DNA from: Aeromicrobium sp. Leaf350
GTDB taxonomy: Bacteria > Actinomycetota > Actinomycetes > Propionibacteriales > Nocardioidaceae
Assembly (NCBI RefSeq): GCF_916858655.1
Contig: NZ_CAKASL010000001.1
Span: forward strand, 1,302,001 to 1,366,000
Direction: 5' to 3'
Length of the DNA stretch: 64,000 nucleotides
Positions within the stretch are counted from its first letter, which is position 1, and every line of letters starts with the position of its first letter. A program made the translations under genes and the position numbers. This document shows positions 53,877-63,227 of the stretch, piece after piece. Under the pieces are notes generated by a model, which saw nothing but the letters and a program-made list of their open reading frames with translations, ran no database searches and was not told where the DNA came from.

Positions 53877-55043
53877 TCAGCGACCGGTCAGGGTCTTGGC
53901 GATGATCATTCGCTGGACCTCGGAGGAGCCCCCGTAGATGCCGACCTTGCGTTGCGCGAGGTACGAGCGGATCGACCGCTGCGCCCATCGCGGGATCTCG
54001 TCGGACGGACCGTCCACCGCGAGGGCAGTGGGACCCGCGATGTCGGCGATCAGTTCGGTTGTCTGCTCCTGCAGCTCGCTGCCCCGGAGTTTCAAGATCG
54101 AGGCGATGGCGGCCTGATCGACGTCGCCCGACGTCGCCCGGAAGAGAGTCACCTCGAGCGCCGCGAGCTCGTTCTCCATCTCGGCGATCCGCGCGCGAAG
54201 CATCGGGTCATCAAGCAGCGTGCCCTGGCCTGCCGGGGTCTCGGCGGCTAGCCGCTTCGCCAGGGCGAGTCGGTTCTTGGACACGCCGACCCGGGCAACC
54301 CTGGTCCGTTCGTTCCCGAGCAGAAACTTGGCGTAGGTCCACCCGCGGTCCTGTTCACCGACGAGGTTCTCAACTGGAACTCGCACGTCGGAGAGAAAGA
54401 CCTCGTTGACCTCGACGCTGCCGTCGAGCAAGGTGATCGGTCGAACGTTGATCCCCGGGCTCCGCATGTCAATGAGGAGGAAACTGATTCCCTCCTGACG
54501 CTTCGGGGCATCTGGGTTGGTCCGAACCAGGGCGAACATCCAGTCGGCATGCTGCGCCAGGGTCGTCCAGGTTTTCTGACCGTTCACGATGAACTCGTCA
54601 CCGTCCCGCACGGCACTGGTCCGGAGCGAGGCGAGGTCCGAGCCGGCGTCCGGCTCTGAGAAACCTTGGCACCACCAGATGTCGAGGTTGGCCGTGCCGG
54701 GCAGGAACCGCGCCTTCTGCTCGTCAGTGCCGAACTCGCACAGCACCGGGCCGATCATGTCAACGTTGAACGTGAGGGGCTCCGGGACGTGCGCCAAGTG
54801 CATCTCGTCGAGGAAGACGTGCTCTTGCACCGGCGACCACTCGCGACCGCCCCAGGCAGCGGGCCAGCTCGGGACCGCGTAGCCGTGGGCGTTCAAGATT
54901 CGCTGCACGTCCGCGATGTCGTCCGGCTCGCGCGTTTCACCCGAGGCCGCCCGCTCGCGGATGTCCTTCGGGATTTGGGTGTTGAAGAACTCGCGAACCT
55001 GCTGGCGGAACGACGCCTCGTCGTTCGAAAGCCTCATGCGCAT
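53877..55043 (-). CDS. Acyl-CoA dehydrogenase (first of a pair)
   Basis: 388 aa from the ATG at 55043 (GGAG, 5-nt spacing); in-frame sequence upstream lacks a start site. WWCQGFSEPDAGSDLASLRT, VNGQKTWTT, QGISFLL-type EGISFLLIDM and the C-terminal KVGIYGGSSEVQRMIIAKTL. Alpha,beta-desaturation of an acyl-CoA. First gene of the operon to 48288; operator-like site at 55130 and a terminator hairpin of the preceding operon lie upstream. Confidence 0.88.
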   Translation of the reverse strand: MRMRLSNDEASFRQQVREFFNTQIPKDIRERAASGETREPDDIADVQRILNAHGYAVPSWPAAWGGREWSPVQEHVFLDEMHLAHVPEPLTFNVDMIGPVLCEFGTDEQKARFLPGTANLDIWWCQGFSEPDAGSDLASLRTSAVRDGDEFIVNGQKTWTTLAQHADWMFALVRTNPDAPKRQEGISFLLIDMRSPGINVRPITLLDGSVEVNEVFLSDVRVPVENLVGEQDRGWTYAKFLLGNERTRVARVGVSKNRLALAKRLAAETPAGQGTLLDDPMLRARIAEMENELAALEVTLFRATSGDVDQAAIASILKLRGSELQEQTTELIADIAGPTALAVDGPSDEIPRWAQRSIRSYLAQRKVGIYGGSSEVQRMIIAKTLTGR

Positions 55044-55129
55044 GTCGTCTCCGTCCTCGCGTCCAGCCGGACCAGCGGCACGCCCTCTGCGGCCGTCGAA
55101 CTCAGTCGAATGTGAACATATCGTAGAAG

Positions 55130-55146
55130 GTTGGACATTTACAATC
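55130..55146. promoter_or_regulatory. GntR-type operator before dehydrogenase operon
   Basis: GTTGGACATTTACAATC, 87 bp upstream of the dehydrogenase start. Nearly identical to the site at 61653 (GTTGGACTTTTACATC). Confidence 0.6.
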
Positions 55147-55170
55147 GGATGGGTGTCCCCAGCGATTCCC

Positions 55171-55191
55171 GGGCGGGCGAAGCGCCCGCCC
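55171..55191 (-). terminator. Terminator hairpin of the ABC transporter/SDR operon
   Basis: Perfect 9-bp stem GGGCGGGCG/CGCCCGCCC with an AAG loop, 8 bp after the SDR stop on the minus strand. All-GC stem, no T-run. Confidence 0.7.
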
Positions 55192-55198
55192 CAGCCGG

Positions 55199-55984
55199 TT
55201 AGTACGTGGCGCGCCCGCCGCTCGCGTCGAACACCGAGCCCGTCGTGAACGTGAGGCGGTCCGAGCCGACGAAGGCGATGAGCTGTCCCAGTTCGTCGGG
55301 GTGCGCCTGCCGTCCCATCGGAATGAGCGCGGTGAGCTGCTGGTTCCGCTCCTCGGAGACTCCGCTTCGCGTGCTGATCCCGGTCGTGACCATGCCGGGG
55401 GTAACGGCATTGGCCAGCACGTCCTTGCGTGCCAACTCCTTGCCCAGAGACTTGGTCAGTCCAATGAGGCCTGCCTTCGCCGCGGAGTAGGCCCCTCCTC
55501 CCGCGTTGCCCTCCTTGCCAGCGACGCTCGCGACGTTCACGATGCGGCCGTATCCCGCCTCGATCATGCCCGGAACGGCTTCCACGATGCAGTGGTAGGC
55601 ACCCATGACGTGGATCTCGAACATACGGCGCATGAAGTCGGGCGGCGTTTCCCACACCGGCCGGTTCGGTCCCGCGACGCCGGCATTGTTGACGAGAACG
55701 TCGACGCGTCCGAAGGTCGTTCGCACCTCGTCGAAGGCGGCCTTCACGCTGGGTTGGTCGGCGACGTCTGCGTGGAGCGCGAGCGCTCGGATGCCACGTG
55801 CCGAGAGATCCTTCACTGCGCGATCCGCCGCGTCCTTGTCCAAGTCGAGAATCGCGATGGACGCACCACCGTCGCCCATGATCTGAGCCGAGGCGAAACC
55901 GATTCCCTGTGCACCGCCCGTCAGGACGGCGACACGACCGGTGAAGTCGGGACCCCGGTGCCGGTCATCGGTCTGGTCAGTCAT
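55199..55984 (-). CDS. SDR-family oxidoreductase
   Basis: 261 aa from the ATG at 55984 (AAGGA, 7-nt spacing). VAVLTGGAQGIGFASAQIMG, NNAGVAG, NVASVAGKEG and YSAAKAG. NAD(P)-dependent oxidoreductase. Last gene of the operon 61537-55199 with the ABC importer, about 87 bp after the ATPase gene; probably an early step on the imported substrate. Confidence 0.9.
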   Translation of the reverse strand: MTDQTDDRHRGPDFTGRVAVLTGGAQGIGFASAQIMGDGGASIAILDLDKDAADRAVKDLSARGIRALALHADVADQPSVKAAFDEVRTTFGRVDVLVNNAGVAGPNRPVWETPPDFMRRMFEIHVMGAYHCIVEAVPGMIEAGYGRIVNVASVAGKEGNAGGGAYSAAKAGLIGLTKSLGKELARKDVLANAVTPGMVTTGISTRSGVSEERNQQLTALIPMGRQAHPDELGQLIAFVGSDRLTFTTGSVFDASGGRATY

Positions 55985-56070
55985 GATCTCGTCCTTCGTG
56001 TCGCGGGTGTTGGTGTTCACCTTGTCGTACCTTCCGTGGGTGGTGATCGATCAGCGATGAGCTGTTGCGC

Positions 56071-57129
56071 TCATGACGCTGGGGTGGGCGCGGCGAGGAG
56101 TTCGCGCGCACTGTTCCAGCGCTCTGCGGATTCGGTCCCTCGACCGGTGTCGGTGGGCAGGTGGCAGCGGGTGACCGCTCCCGAGGCAACCTCTACCGCT
56201 GGCGGAGTCTCGGTACGGCAGACCTCCATGACGAAGGGACACCGCGTCGCGAAAGCACATCCGGCCGGAGGGTTCCACGGGTCAGGCGGATCCGCGCGGA
56301 CGTGGAGGCGACGACGCAACTCTGCGGATCGCTCCCCTCCTCGCGACCCGACCTGGGGTACCGACGCCAGGAGGGAGGCCGTGTAGGGGTGTTGCGGGTT
56401 CCGGACGACTTCATCGGCGGGCCCAACTTCGACGATCCGGCCGAGGTACATCACAGCGATCCTGTCGCTCATGCGCTGGACGACGGCGAGGTCGTGGCCG
56501 ATGAAGAGGTAGGCCAACTGGCGGTCCCGGCGCAATCCCTGGAGCAGCGCGAGCACCTGCGCCCGGGTCGATACGTCAAGCGCGCTCACGGCCTCGTCCA
56601 GGATGATCAGGTCCGGGTCTGTCATCAGGGCGCGGGCTATCGCGATTCGCTGGCGCTGGCCTCCGGAGAACTCGTGGGGGTACTTGGTGAGGTCGGCCGC
56701 TCGAAGCCCGACCGCGGTGAGCATGTCGGCCGCACGTTCCGTGGCCGACGGCCCTCGTTCGAGACCGTGGACCGTCAGCGACTCGGTCAAGGTTGACCCG
56801 ATGGACATCGAGGGATCGAGCGACGAGTACGGGTCTTGGAACACCATCTGGAATCGGCGCCTGAGTGCGCGCAGGTCCTTGCCCTTGGCGCGAAGGACGC
56901 TGTTCCCGTCGATGTCGATGGACCCGGAGGCAACGGGATTGAGTCCGGTGATGGCTCGCGCGACGGTTGACTTGCCGGAGCCCGATTCGCCAACGAGTCC
57001 GACCGCTTCGCCTGGCGCAATCTGCAGGTCGACCTCGTTCACGGCGTGCAGGACTTGGCGGGGACGCCCCAGTGCCCGCTGACGTACGAACTCCACCGTG
57101 ACTCGCTCGAGATTCAGGATTGGATTCAT
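56071..57129 (-). CDS. ABC transporter ATPase (DppF/OppF-type)
   Basis: 352 aa from the ATG at 57129, which overlaps the upstream ATPase stop (ATGA). Walker [10 protein letters not shown], signature FSGGQRQRIAIARAL, Walker B DLIILDEAVSALD and the C-terminal oligopeptide-type extension with cysteines (PPAGCAFATRCPF). Energises import together with the second ATPase. Confidence 0.93.
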   Translation of the reverse strand: MNPILNLERVTVEFVRQRALGRPRQVLHAVNEVDLQIAPGEAVGLVGESGSGKSTVARAITGLNPVASGSIDIDGNSVLRAKGKDLRALRRRFQMVFQDPYSSLDPSMSIGSTLTESLTVHGLERGPSATERAADMLTAVGLRAADLTKYPHEFSGGQRQRIAIARALMTDPDLIILDEAVSALDVSTRAQVLALLQGLRRDRQLAYLFIGHDLAVVQRMSDRIAVMYLGRIVEVGPADEVVRNPQHPYTASLLASVPQVGSRGGERSAELRRRLHVRADPPDPWNPPAGCAFATRCPFVMEVCRTETPPAVEVASGAVTRCHLPTDTGRGTESAERWNSARELLAAPTPAS

Positions 57130-58127
57130 CGTGCACCCTCCAGGACCAGTTCGTCGGCTCGCAGGCAACGGTGGGTTCGGCCGGCGCTGCGGCGCAGAGC
57201 CACCGGACCCTCCGTGCATGCGTCGGTTGCGAAGTCGCAGCGGTCCGCGAAACGACAGCCTGGGAACTCGCGGTCGACGCTCGGCACGCTTCCGGGGATG
57301 CCGGCGAACTCCCGAGTGGAATCGAGCGCGAGGATCGACGACAGGAGGCCGCTGGTGTAAGGGTGCTGCGGGGCGTTGAACACGTCAGCTGTGGGGGCCA
57401 GCTCCACCAGCTCCCCGGCGTACATCACGCCGACTCGATCGGCGACTTCTGAGACCACGGCGAGGTCGTGGGTGATGAGAAGGACGCTCATGTCCGATTC
57501 GGCTTGCAGTTCGGCGATGAGGTCGAGGATCAAAGCCTGGACTGTCACGTCGAGCGCTGTTGTCGGCTCGTCCGCGATGAGCAGCTCGGGTTCGCACGCG
57601 AGGGCCATGGCGATCATGGCTCGCTGGCGCATCCCGCCGGAGAAGTGGTGGGGGTAGCGCTCGGCGTTCCTGGCAGCCGTGGGGATGCCGACTCTCGAGA
57701 GCAGACTGACGGCACGGTCCCATGCGTCTCGCCGTGTGGCGCCGCGGTGCCGCCGGACGCTCTCGGCGATTTGCTCACCGATTGTGTAGGCCGGGTTGAG
57801 GCTGGTCATCGGCTCTTGGAAGATCATTCCGACCCGTGAGCCTCGGACCTGGTCGAGTTGTTTCGATGTCGCCCCGAGCAGGTCTGTCTTGCCCAGCCGT
57901 ACGTGACCGCCACTGATGCGGGTACTGCGACGCGGCAGGAGTCCGAGGATGCTCATGGCCGAGACGCTCTTGCCCGATCCCGACTCTCCGACAAGGCCGA
58001 AGACCTCGTTCCGTCCGATGGTCAACGACAGGTCCCGCACGGCCGGCGACCACCCCGAGCCCGTGCGGAACTCGACCGTCAGATGACTGATGTCGAGTAC
58101 GTGCTGGCCGGGCAGATCGATGCTCAT
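57126..58127 (-). CDS. ABC transporter ATPase (DppD/OppD-type)
   Basis: 333 aa. Walker [10 protein letters not shown] (S/T after GK is Ser), signature [15 protein letters not shown], Walker [14 protein letters not shown], and the C-terminal Cys cluster [16 protein letters not shown] that may hold an iron-sulfur cluster as in some OppD/DppD proteins. Overlaps neighbours by ATGA on both sides. Confidence 0.93.
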   Translation of the reverse strand: MSIDLPGQHVLDISHLTVEFRTGSGWSPAVRDLSLTIGRNEVFGLVGESGSGKSVSAMSILGLLPRRSTRISGGHVRLGKTDLLGATSKQLDQVRGSRVGMIFQEPMTSLNPAYTIGEQIAESVRRHRGATRRDAWDRAVSLLSRVGIPTAARNAERYPHHFSGGMRQRAMIAMALACEPELLIADEPTTALDVTVQALILDLIAELQAESDMSVLLITHDLAVVSEVADRVGVMYAGELVELAPTADVFNAPQHPYTSGLLSSILALDSTREFAGIPGSVPSVDREFPGCRFADRCDFATDACTEGPVALRRSAGRTHRCLRADELVLEGAR

Positions 58128-59026
58128 GACTTCCGCTCCCGTCCGATGGAGTCACGGATGCCGTCGCCCAAGAGGTTGAAGGACAGCACCAGCAGGGAAA
58201 TGAGCACACCAGCGGCGATCACCGGGACAGGGTGCTGCGACATCTGCGGAACCGATCGCCCGAGGACCGCTCCCCAGCTGGACTGCGGGGGTTGGACGCC
58301 CAGCCCGAGGAAGCTGAGCGAACCTTCCGCGAGGACAGCCGTCGCCATCGTCAACGAGACCTGGACGAGCAACGGCGACAAGGCGTTGGGGAGAAGGTGG
58401 CGCATCAGGATCCGGAGCGGGCTGCACCCGACGGTCTTGGCAGCGGCGATGTAGGTCTCGTTCAGCACTGCCAACCCGGCCGCCCTGGCCACCCTGAAGA
58501 GTCGCGGACCGTAGACGACGCCGATCGCGATCATCGCGTTCGTGAGGCCGGGCCCGGTGATGCCGATGATGACCACGGCAAGCAGGAGGGCCGGGAAAGT
58601 CATGATGGCGTCTGCGACTCGTGACAGGCACGCGTCGACCCAGCCGCCCGCGAACGCTGCAACGAGACCTGCCGGCACCCCGAGGACTACGGAGAACCCT
58701 GTCGCCTGCACGGCAGCCAGCAGTGTTGTCCGGCCGCCGTACAGCAGGCGGCTCAGTACGTCGCGGCCAACATCGTCGGTCCCCAGCGGGTGCCTCGCAC
58801 TCGGGCCCTGGAGGGTGTCAGCCAGGACCCCCCGGTCGAAGGGGTACGGGGTGAGGAGCGGCGCGAGGATGCAGACGATCGTGATGACGACGACGAACAC
58901 CAGGGCCGCAACGGCCAAGGGTTGCCGCCGGAAGCGGTCGATGCCACCGCCGCGGGTCATCTTCGGACGCGGTCCCTTACCGCGACCTTGGGACGCGGTG
59001 ACGATCACGGATCGACTCCTGTTCAT
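58124..59026 (-). CDS. ABC transporter permease (DppC-type)
   Basis: 300 aa from the ATG at 59026 (ATGA overlap). Six hydrophobic segments with an N-terminal cytoplasmic lead; the EAA loop reads YIAAAKTVGCSPLRILMRHLL. HPLGTDDVGRDVLSRLLYGGR is the DppC-type periplasmic/entry motif. Membrane channel half. Confidence 0.92.
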   Translation of the reverse strand: MNRSRSVIVTASQGRGKGPRPKMTRGGGIDRFRRQPLAVAALVFVVVITIVCILAPLLTPYPFDRGVLADTLQGPSARHPLGTDDVGRDVLSRLLYGGRTTLLAAVQATGFSVVLGVPAGLVAAFAGGWVDACLSRVADAIMTFPALLLAVVIIGITGPGLTNAMIAIGVVYGPRLFRVARAAGLAVLNETYIAAAKTVGCSPLRILMRHLLPNALSPLLVQVSLTMATAVLAEGSLSFLGLGVQPPQSSWGAVLGRSVPQMSQHPVPVIAAGVLISLLVLSFNLLGDGIRDSIGRERKS

Positions 59027-59964
59027 GCGCGCACCTTCGGGTTCAGCCATCCGTACGACAGGTCGATCAGGACGTTGACCAGGAGCACGATCATGGCGAT
59101 GAAGATCCCGATGCCCAGGACCATCGGAATGTCGCGGGTGAAGACCGACTGCACCAGCAGTTGGCCGATGCCCGGAATGCTGAAGATCTGCTCGACGATC
59201 ACGGTTCCGCCTAGCAGGCGCGCGATCTGGTTTCCGAAGACGGTGACGACAGGCATCGCCGCGTTGCGGCTCGCGTGCTTCAAGATCACCCGTGTACTGC
59301 CGAGTCCCTTGGCCCTCGCCGTTCGGACGTAGTCAAGCTCCAGCACGTCGGACACCGACGCCCGGATGTGTCGGGTGAGCTCTGCGGCGACGGTAGTGCC
59401 GAGGGTCAGCGCAGGTAGCACCAAGAGGTAGGCCCACTGAATCGGATCGTCGAACAGCGGCACGTAGCCAGTGGCATCGAACATTCCTAGTTGCAACGCC
59501 AGGACCAACACCAGGACGAGACCGACGAAGAAGTCCGGGAGTGCCACACCCAACGACGCGAGCAGGACGCCGATCCTGTCCCAGATCGTTCCGCGGTGGA
59601 CCGCGGTGCCGACCCCCAGCGGGATGGAGATCAGCAGCGCCACGAGGAGCGATGCGACAACGAGGCTCAGCGTTGCCGGCAGGCGATCGGTGATCGCGTC
59701 GAGGACCGGCCGGCCCCCATCGAACGACGTCCCGAAGTCCAGCCGGACGAGTCCAGTCATGTACTCCCAGAACTGGACGATCAAGGGGCGATCGAGCCCG
59801 AGCTCGGTCCGCGTCGCCGCAATTGTCGCCTGGTCTGCGTCGGGTCCGGCTGCTGCCACGGCGGGGTCACCTGGGGTGATGTGGATCAGGAGGAATCCGA
59901 TGACCGTGACCAGTACCAGGGTGATCAGCAGGATCCCGAGCCGTCGCGCAGCGAAGGTCAGCAT
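59023..59964 (-). CDS. ABC transporter permease (DppB-type)
   Basis: 313 aa. First helix RLGILLITLVLVTVIGFLLI, then HITPGDPA typical of DppB; EAA loop YVRTARAKGLGSTRVILKHA. Pairs with the DppC-type permease. Confidence 0.92.
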   Translation of the reverse strand: MLTFAARRLGILLITLVLVTVIGFLLIHITPGDPAVAAAGPDADQATIAATRTELGLDRPLIVQFWEYMTGLVRLDFGTSFDGGRPVLDAITDRLPATLSLVVASLLVALLISIPLGVGTAVHRGTIWDRIGVLLASLGVALPDFFVGLVLVLVLALQLGMFDATGYVPLFDDPIQWAYLLVLPALTLGTTVAAELTRHIRASVSDVLELDYVRTARAKGLGSTRVILKHASRNAAMPVVTVFGNQIARLLGGTVIVEQIFSIPGIGQLLVQSVFTRDIPMVLGIGIFIAMIVLLVNVLIDLSYGWLNPKVRA

Positions 59965-59977
59965 TGGCCGCCCCCGC

Positions 59978-61537
59978 TCAGCTGCATCCGACGCCGACGG
60001 TCACGTCGCGCCAGTCGTTGGCGCTCGAGGCAAGGTACGGATTGAGCCCGGAGACGCACCCCTTCTTGTAGGCCCAGATGATGGGGCGATCGATGATGGG
60101 GACGGTAGCGGCGCTCTCGATGGTGATGCGGTTAGCCTCTTCGATCGCCTCTGCGCGAGCCGGGTCGTCGACGCTGAATCCCGACACGGCCTCGAGCGCC
60201 TCCGCCAAGTCTTCGCTGACGACCCCGCCCGGCGTGTAGGAGCCGTCCGGCCCGACGACGATCTCGAGCGTCTGGAGCGGATCGGCACGGCCGCCCCAAC
60301 GCACCATCCAGATGTCGCCACCGCTGCCGTCCTGGAAGGCCGGGAGGCTCTGACTGATGTCCATCGTCTTGACGTCGAGGGTGATGCCGACGTCCTTCAG
60401 CTGCTGACTGACCACGTCGTACATCTGTGTGTAGTCGGAGAGGTTGAGGAGCAGGAACCCTAGCGTCAGACCATCGGGATAGCCCGCCTCTTCGAGGAGT
60501 GCGCGGGCCTTGTCCGGATCGAAGGGGTAGTCCTCCTCGGCGCCGTCGATGTGCCCCGGCTGCCCCTTCGGGATGAGCTGCACGGTTGGTTCGGTGGTAC
60601 CGAAGCCCAGGGCCTCAGCGATCGACTCACGATCGATGGCGTACATCAATGCTTGCCGGACCAGCGGCTCCTCGAGGGCGCCCGACGTGTTCAGGTACAT
60701 CGTCCACCGACTGCCGGACGGATTGATCTTGACCTCAAGTCCCGCGCCCTCGGCGGTGGCGATCTGCTGAGGCGTTACGCTGGCGACCGTTGCCTCGCCC
60801 GAGCGGACGGCGTTCAGACGGGTCGTCTCGTCGGTCACGTACTTCATCACCAGTCGCTTGGGCCGATCCTCGACCCCATCCCAGTAGTCGTCGTAACGCA
60901 CCATCGTCGTCGACTCGTTCGGTGTGAACTCCTCGAGCACGAAGGGACCGGTCCCGACGGGGTCCATCTCAAGCCCGCGACCTCCGAGCGCAGCAGGGCT
61001 GATCATCATGCCGATCTGTGTGCCGAGTGCGTAGATGAAGCCGCCGTCCGGTGCGGTGAGAGTGATGACGACCTCGGTCGGTGAGGTTGCCTCGACCGAA
61101 GCAATCTGTGCCGCGGCGGCACGGAAGGTCGAGCCGACGTCGGCGTCCAAGGTCTTCGCGGTCTCGAGGTTCTCCTTCACTGCCGTGGCGTCGAAGGCTG
61201 TGCCGTCATGGAAGGTGACTCCTTCGCGCAGCGTGAGCGTCACGACGGTCAAGTCGTCGGAGTACGACCATTCCGTCGCGAGTTGCGGGACAGGTGCGCC
61301 CTCCTCATCGAACCCGATCAGGCGGTCGAACACGGCATAGAGCGGTGACTGGCTCGGACCTGAGTCGTTCTTCGCGGTTCGCGGATCCATGGTGCCGTTG
61401 GGCTGTGGATTGACTTCGAGCACGGTGATGGTGCCGTCGGGGTCCGGAGTGGAGTCGGAGCTCCCGCCCCCTCCACCGCACGCCGCGACCGTCGCGATAC
61501 AGAGAAACGTCAGGGCCGTGAGCAGTCTCGAGCGCAT
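59978..61537 (-). CDS. Substrate-binding lipoprotein of ABC importer (family 5)
   Basis: 519 aa. Lipoprotein signal: MRSRLLTALTFLCIATVAAC with lipobox Cys20, then a GGGGGSS linker. SBP family 5: DPRTAKNDSGPSQSPLYAVF, ATEWSYSDDLTVVTLTLREG, VTFHDGTAFDATAVKENLE. Captures the substrate outside the membrane. First gene of the importer operon. Family 5 proteins bind peptides but also nickel, sugars or organic acids; the catabolic setting suggests an organic acid or conjugate. Confidence 0.92.
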   Translation of the reverse strand: MRSRLLTALTFLCIATVAACGGGGGSSDSTPDPDGTITVLEVNPQPNGTMDPRTAKNDSGPSQSPLYAVFDRLIGFDEEGAPVPQLATEWSYSDDLTVVTLTLREGVTFHDGTAFDATAVKENLETAKTLDADVGSTFRAAAAQIASVEATSPTEVVITLTAPDGGFIYALGTQIGMMISPAALGGRGLEMDPVGTGPFVLEEFTPNESTTMVRYDDYWDGVEDRPKRLVMKYVTDETTRLNAVRSGEATVASVTPQQIATAEGAGLEVKINPSGSRWTMYLNTSGALEEPLVRQALMYAIDRESIAEALGFGTTEPTVQLIPKGQPGHIDGAEEDYPFDPDKARALLEEAGYPDGLTLGFLLLNLSDYTQMYDVVSQQLKDVGITLDVKTMDISQSLPAFQDGSGGDIWMVRWGGRADPLQTLEIVVGPDGSYTPGGVVSEDLAEALEAVSGFSVDDPARAEAIEEANRITIESAATVPIIDRPIIWAYKKGCVSGLNPYLASSANDWRDVTVGVGCS

Positions 61538-61595
61538 GCCAACTCCTTGGGTCTACCGGGCGAGCGCCGCGGCACGGTGTGACCCTAGTCATACA

Positions 61596-61610
61596 TGTCG
61601 GAGTCCGACA
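61596..61610. promoter_or_regulatory. Palindromic GntR-type operator
   Basis: TGTCGGAGTCCGACA, perfect 7-bp arms around one base, 59 bp upstream of the binding-protein ATG. Confidence 0.65.
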
Positions 61611-61652
61611 AGTCCTGACCAGTTTTTTTCAACTTTTTGTTTATTTGTTACT

Positions 61653-61669
61653 GTTGGACTTTTACATCA
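61653..61669. promoter_or_regulatory. GntR-type operator before quinone oxidoreductase
   Basis: GTTGGACTTTTACATC, 55-71 bp upstream of the quinone oxidoreductase ATG; matches the site at 55130. Lies in an AT-rich stretch (61621-61660) likely to hold promoters for both divergent operons. Confidence 0.6.
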
Positions 61670-61723
61670 TCATTCGATCCACGATGCTGAACCCACACGC
61701 CCCACCGACCGAAGGACCTGACG

Positions 61724-62737
61724 ATGACCGTGAGCTTGCCCACTGAGATGCGCTGTGTCGTCGCCCCCGATCCCGGCGGCCCCGAGGCTGCTGTGATCGT
61801 GCGTCGACCTGTTCCGCGTCCGGGTGCCGGCGAAGTGCTGGTGCGAGTCCTCGCAAGCTCGGTCAGCCGTCCGGACACGATCCAGCGTCAGGGCCTCTAC
61901 CCCCCGCCGCCGGGCGCCCCCGACGTTCTGGGCCTGGAGCTCGCCGGCGAGGTCGCCGAGGTCGGGGACGGCGTCGACGGCTGGAGCGTCGGTGACCGCG
62001 TATGCGCTCTGACGATCGGCGGCAACGCCGACTATGGGGTTGTGCCCGCCGAGCACCTGCTCCCGGTCCCCAAGGGGCTCACGATGATCGAGGCCGCGAG
62101 CCTGCCCGAGAACCTGTGCACCGCCTGGGACGCCATCGTGCGCCGAGGTCCGGTCCGCGACGGCGAGACCGTGCTCGTGCACGGCGGGTCCAGTGGACTC
62201 GGATCGATGGCGATCCAACTCACCCGTGCGCTCGGGGCGACCGTCGCCGCGACCGCGGGCAACGAGGCGAAGGTGGAGTTTTGCCGCCAGCTCGGCGCCG
62301 ACCTGGCCATCAACTACCGCGAGGAAGATTTCCTCCCGGCGGTCAAGGCATGGACCGACGACCGCGGAGTCGACTTCATCGTCGACCTCGTGGGAGTCGA
62401 CTACATGCAACGGAACCTCCAGGCGCTCGCTCTGGACGGCCGCCTCTCGGTTCTCGCGACGCTGTCATCGGAATCGATCGCCCCAGTCGACCTTCGCGTG
62501 ATGCTGCGTCGGCGGCTCACGATCAAGGCTGCGACCCTCAAGGCTCGATCGGTCGACGAGAAGGCGGAGGTCATCCGCGGTCTTCGGTCCGACGTGTGGC
62601 CCATGCTCGAGTCCGGCGCGGTCAAGCCAGCACTCGACAGCACCTACCCATTGGAGCAGGTCGCCGCAGCCCACGCTCGCCTCGAATCGAGCCAGCACAT
62701 GGGCAAGATCGTCCTCGACCTCACCGCGTCCTCTTAA
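61724..62737 (+). CDS. NADPH:quinone oxidoreductase-like (zeta-crystallin type MDR)
   Basis: 337 aa. MDR without zinc ligands: GAGEVLVRVLASSVSRPDTI, LGLELAGEVAEVG, VLVHGGSSGLGSMAIQL and NYREEDFLP. Reduces enones or quinones with NADPH; alternatively acts as an enoyl reductase on the substrate. Divergent from the importer operon and sharing the regulatory region. Confidence 0.9.
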   Translation: MTVSLPTEMRCVVAPDPGGPEAAVIVRRPVPRPGAGEVLVRVLASSVSRPDTIQRQGLYPPPPGAPDVLGLELAGEVAEVGDGVDGWSVGDRVCALTIGGNADYGVVPAEHLLPVPKGLTMIEAASLPENLCTAWDAIVRRGPVRDGETVLVHGGSSGLGSMAIQLTRALGATVAATAGNEAKVEFCRQLGADLAINYREEDFLPAVKAWTDDRGVDFIVDLVGVDYMQRNLQALALDGRLSVLATLSSESIAPVDLRVMLRRRLTIKAATLKARSVDEKAEVIRGLRSDVWPMLESGAVKPALDSTYPLEQVAAAHARLESSQHMGKIVLDLTASS

Positions 62738-62740
62738 GGT

Positions 62741-63205
62741 GTGGGTGCCCTCGTGCGCGTCTTTGACGGTCTCAGCGAGCTGACCTCCGCGGTCGGCACC
62801 GAAATCGGCGTCAGTGACTGGTTGTCAGTGACTCAAGACAGGATCAACCAGTTCGCTGAGGCAACCGGCGACCATCAGTGGATCCACACCGACCCGGTCC
62901 GCGCCGCGACCGGTCCCTTCGGGTCGACCATCGCCCACGGCTTCCTGACACTGTCGCTCGTCCCGGTTCTCGCCCAGCAGATCTATCGGGTCGATGGCGT
63001 CAGCGTCGCGGTGAACTACGGCACGAACAAGGTCAGGTTCCCGCAGCCGGTGCCCGTCGACGCGCGTCTACGCGCCCGCGCTGAACTGACGGACTCACGC
63101 TCGGTCAAACTCGGGACCCTGGTGACCGTGCGGTTTACCATCGAACTCGAGGGCTCGGCCAAACCGGCCTGCATCGTCGAGGCCCTGACTGTCTACGCAA
63201 CGTAG
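62741..63205 (+). CDS. MaoC-like hydratase
   Basis: 154 aa with a GTG start, 3 bp after the previous stop; a GTG at 62753 is an alternative. FAEATGDHQWIHTDPVRAATGPFG and TIAHGFLTLSLVP have the D-x(4)-H and AHG motifs of R-specific enoyl-CoA hydratases; NYGTNKVRFPQPVP completes the hot-dog core. Hydrates an enoyl-CoA in the same pathway. Confidence 0.9.
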   Translation: MGALVRVFDGLSELTSAVGTEIGVSDWLSVTQDRINQFAEATGDHQWIHTDPVRAATGPFGSTIAHGFLTLSLVPVLAQQIYRVDGVSVAVNYGTNKVRFPQPVPVDARLRARAELTDSRSVKLGTLVTVRFTIELEGSAKPACIVEALTVYAT

Positions 63206-63227
63206 CGACGACGGGAGGTGCCAAAAC

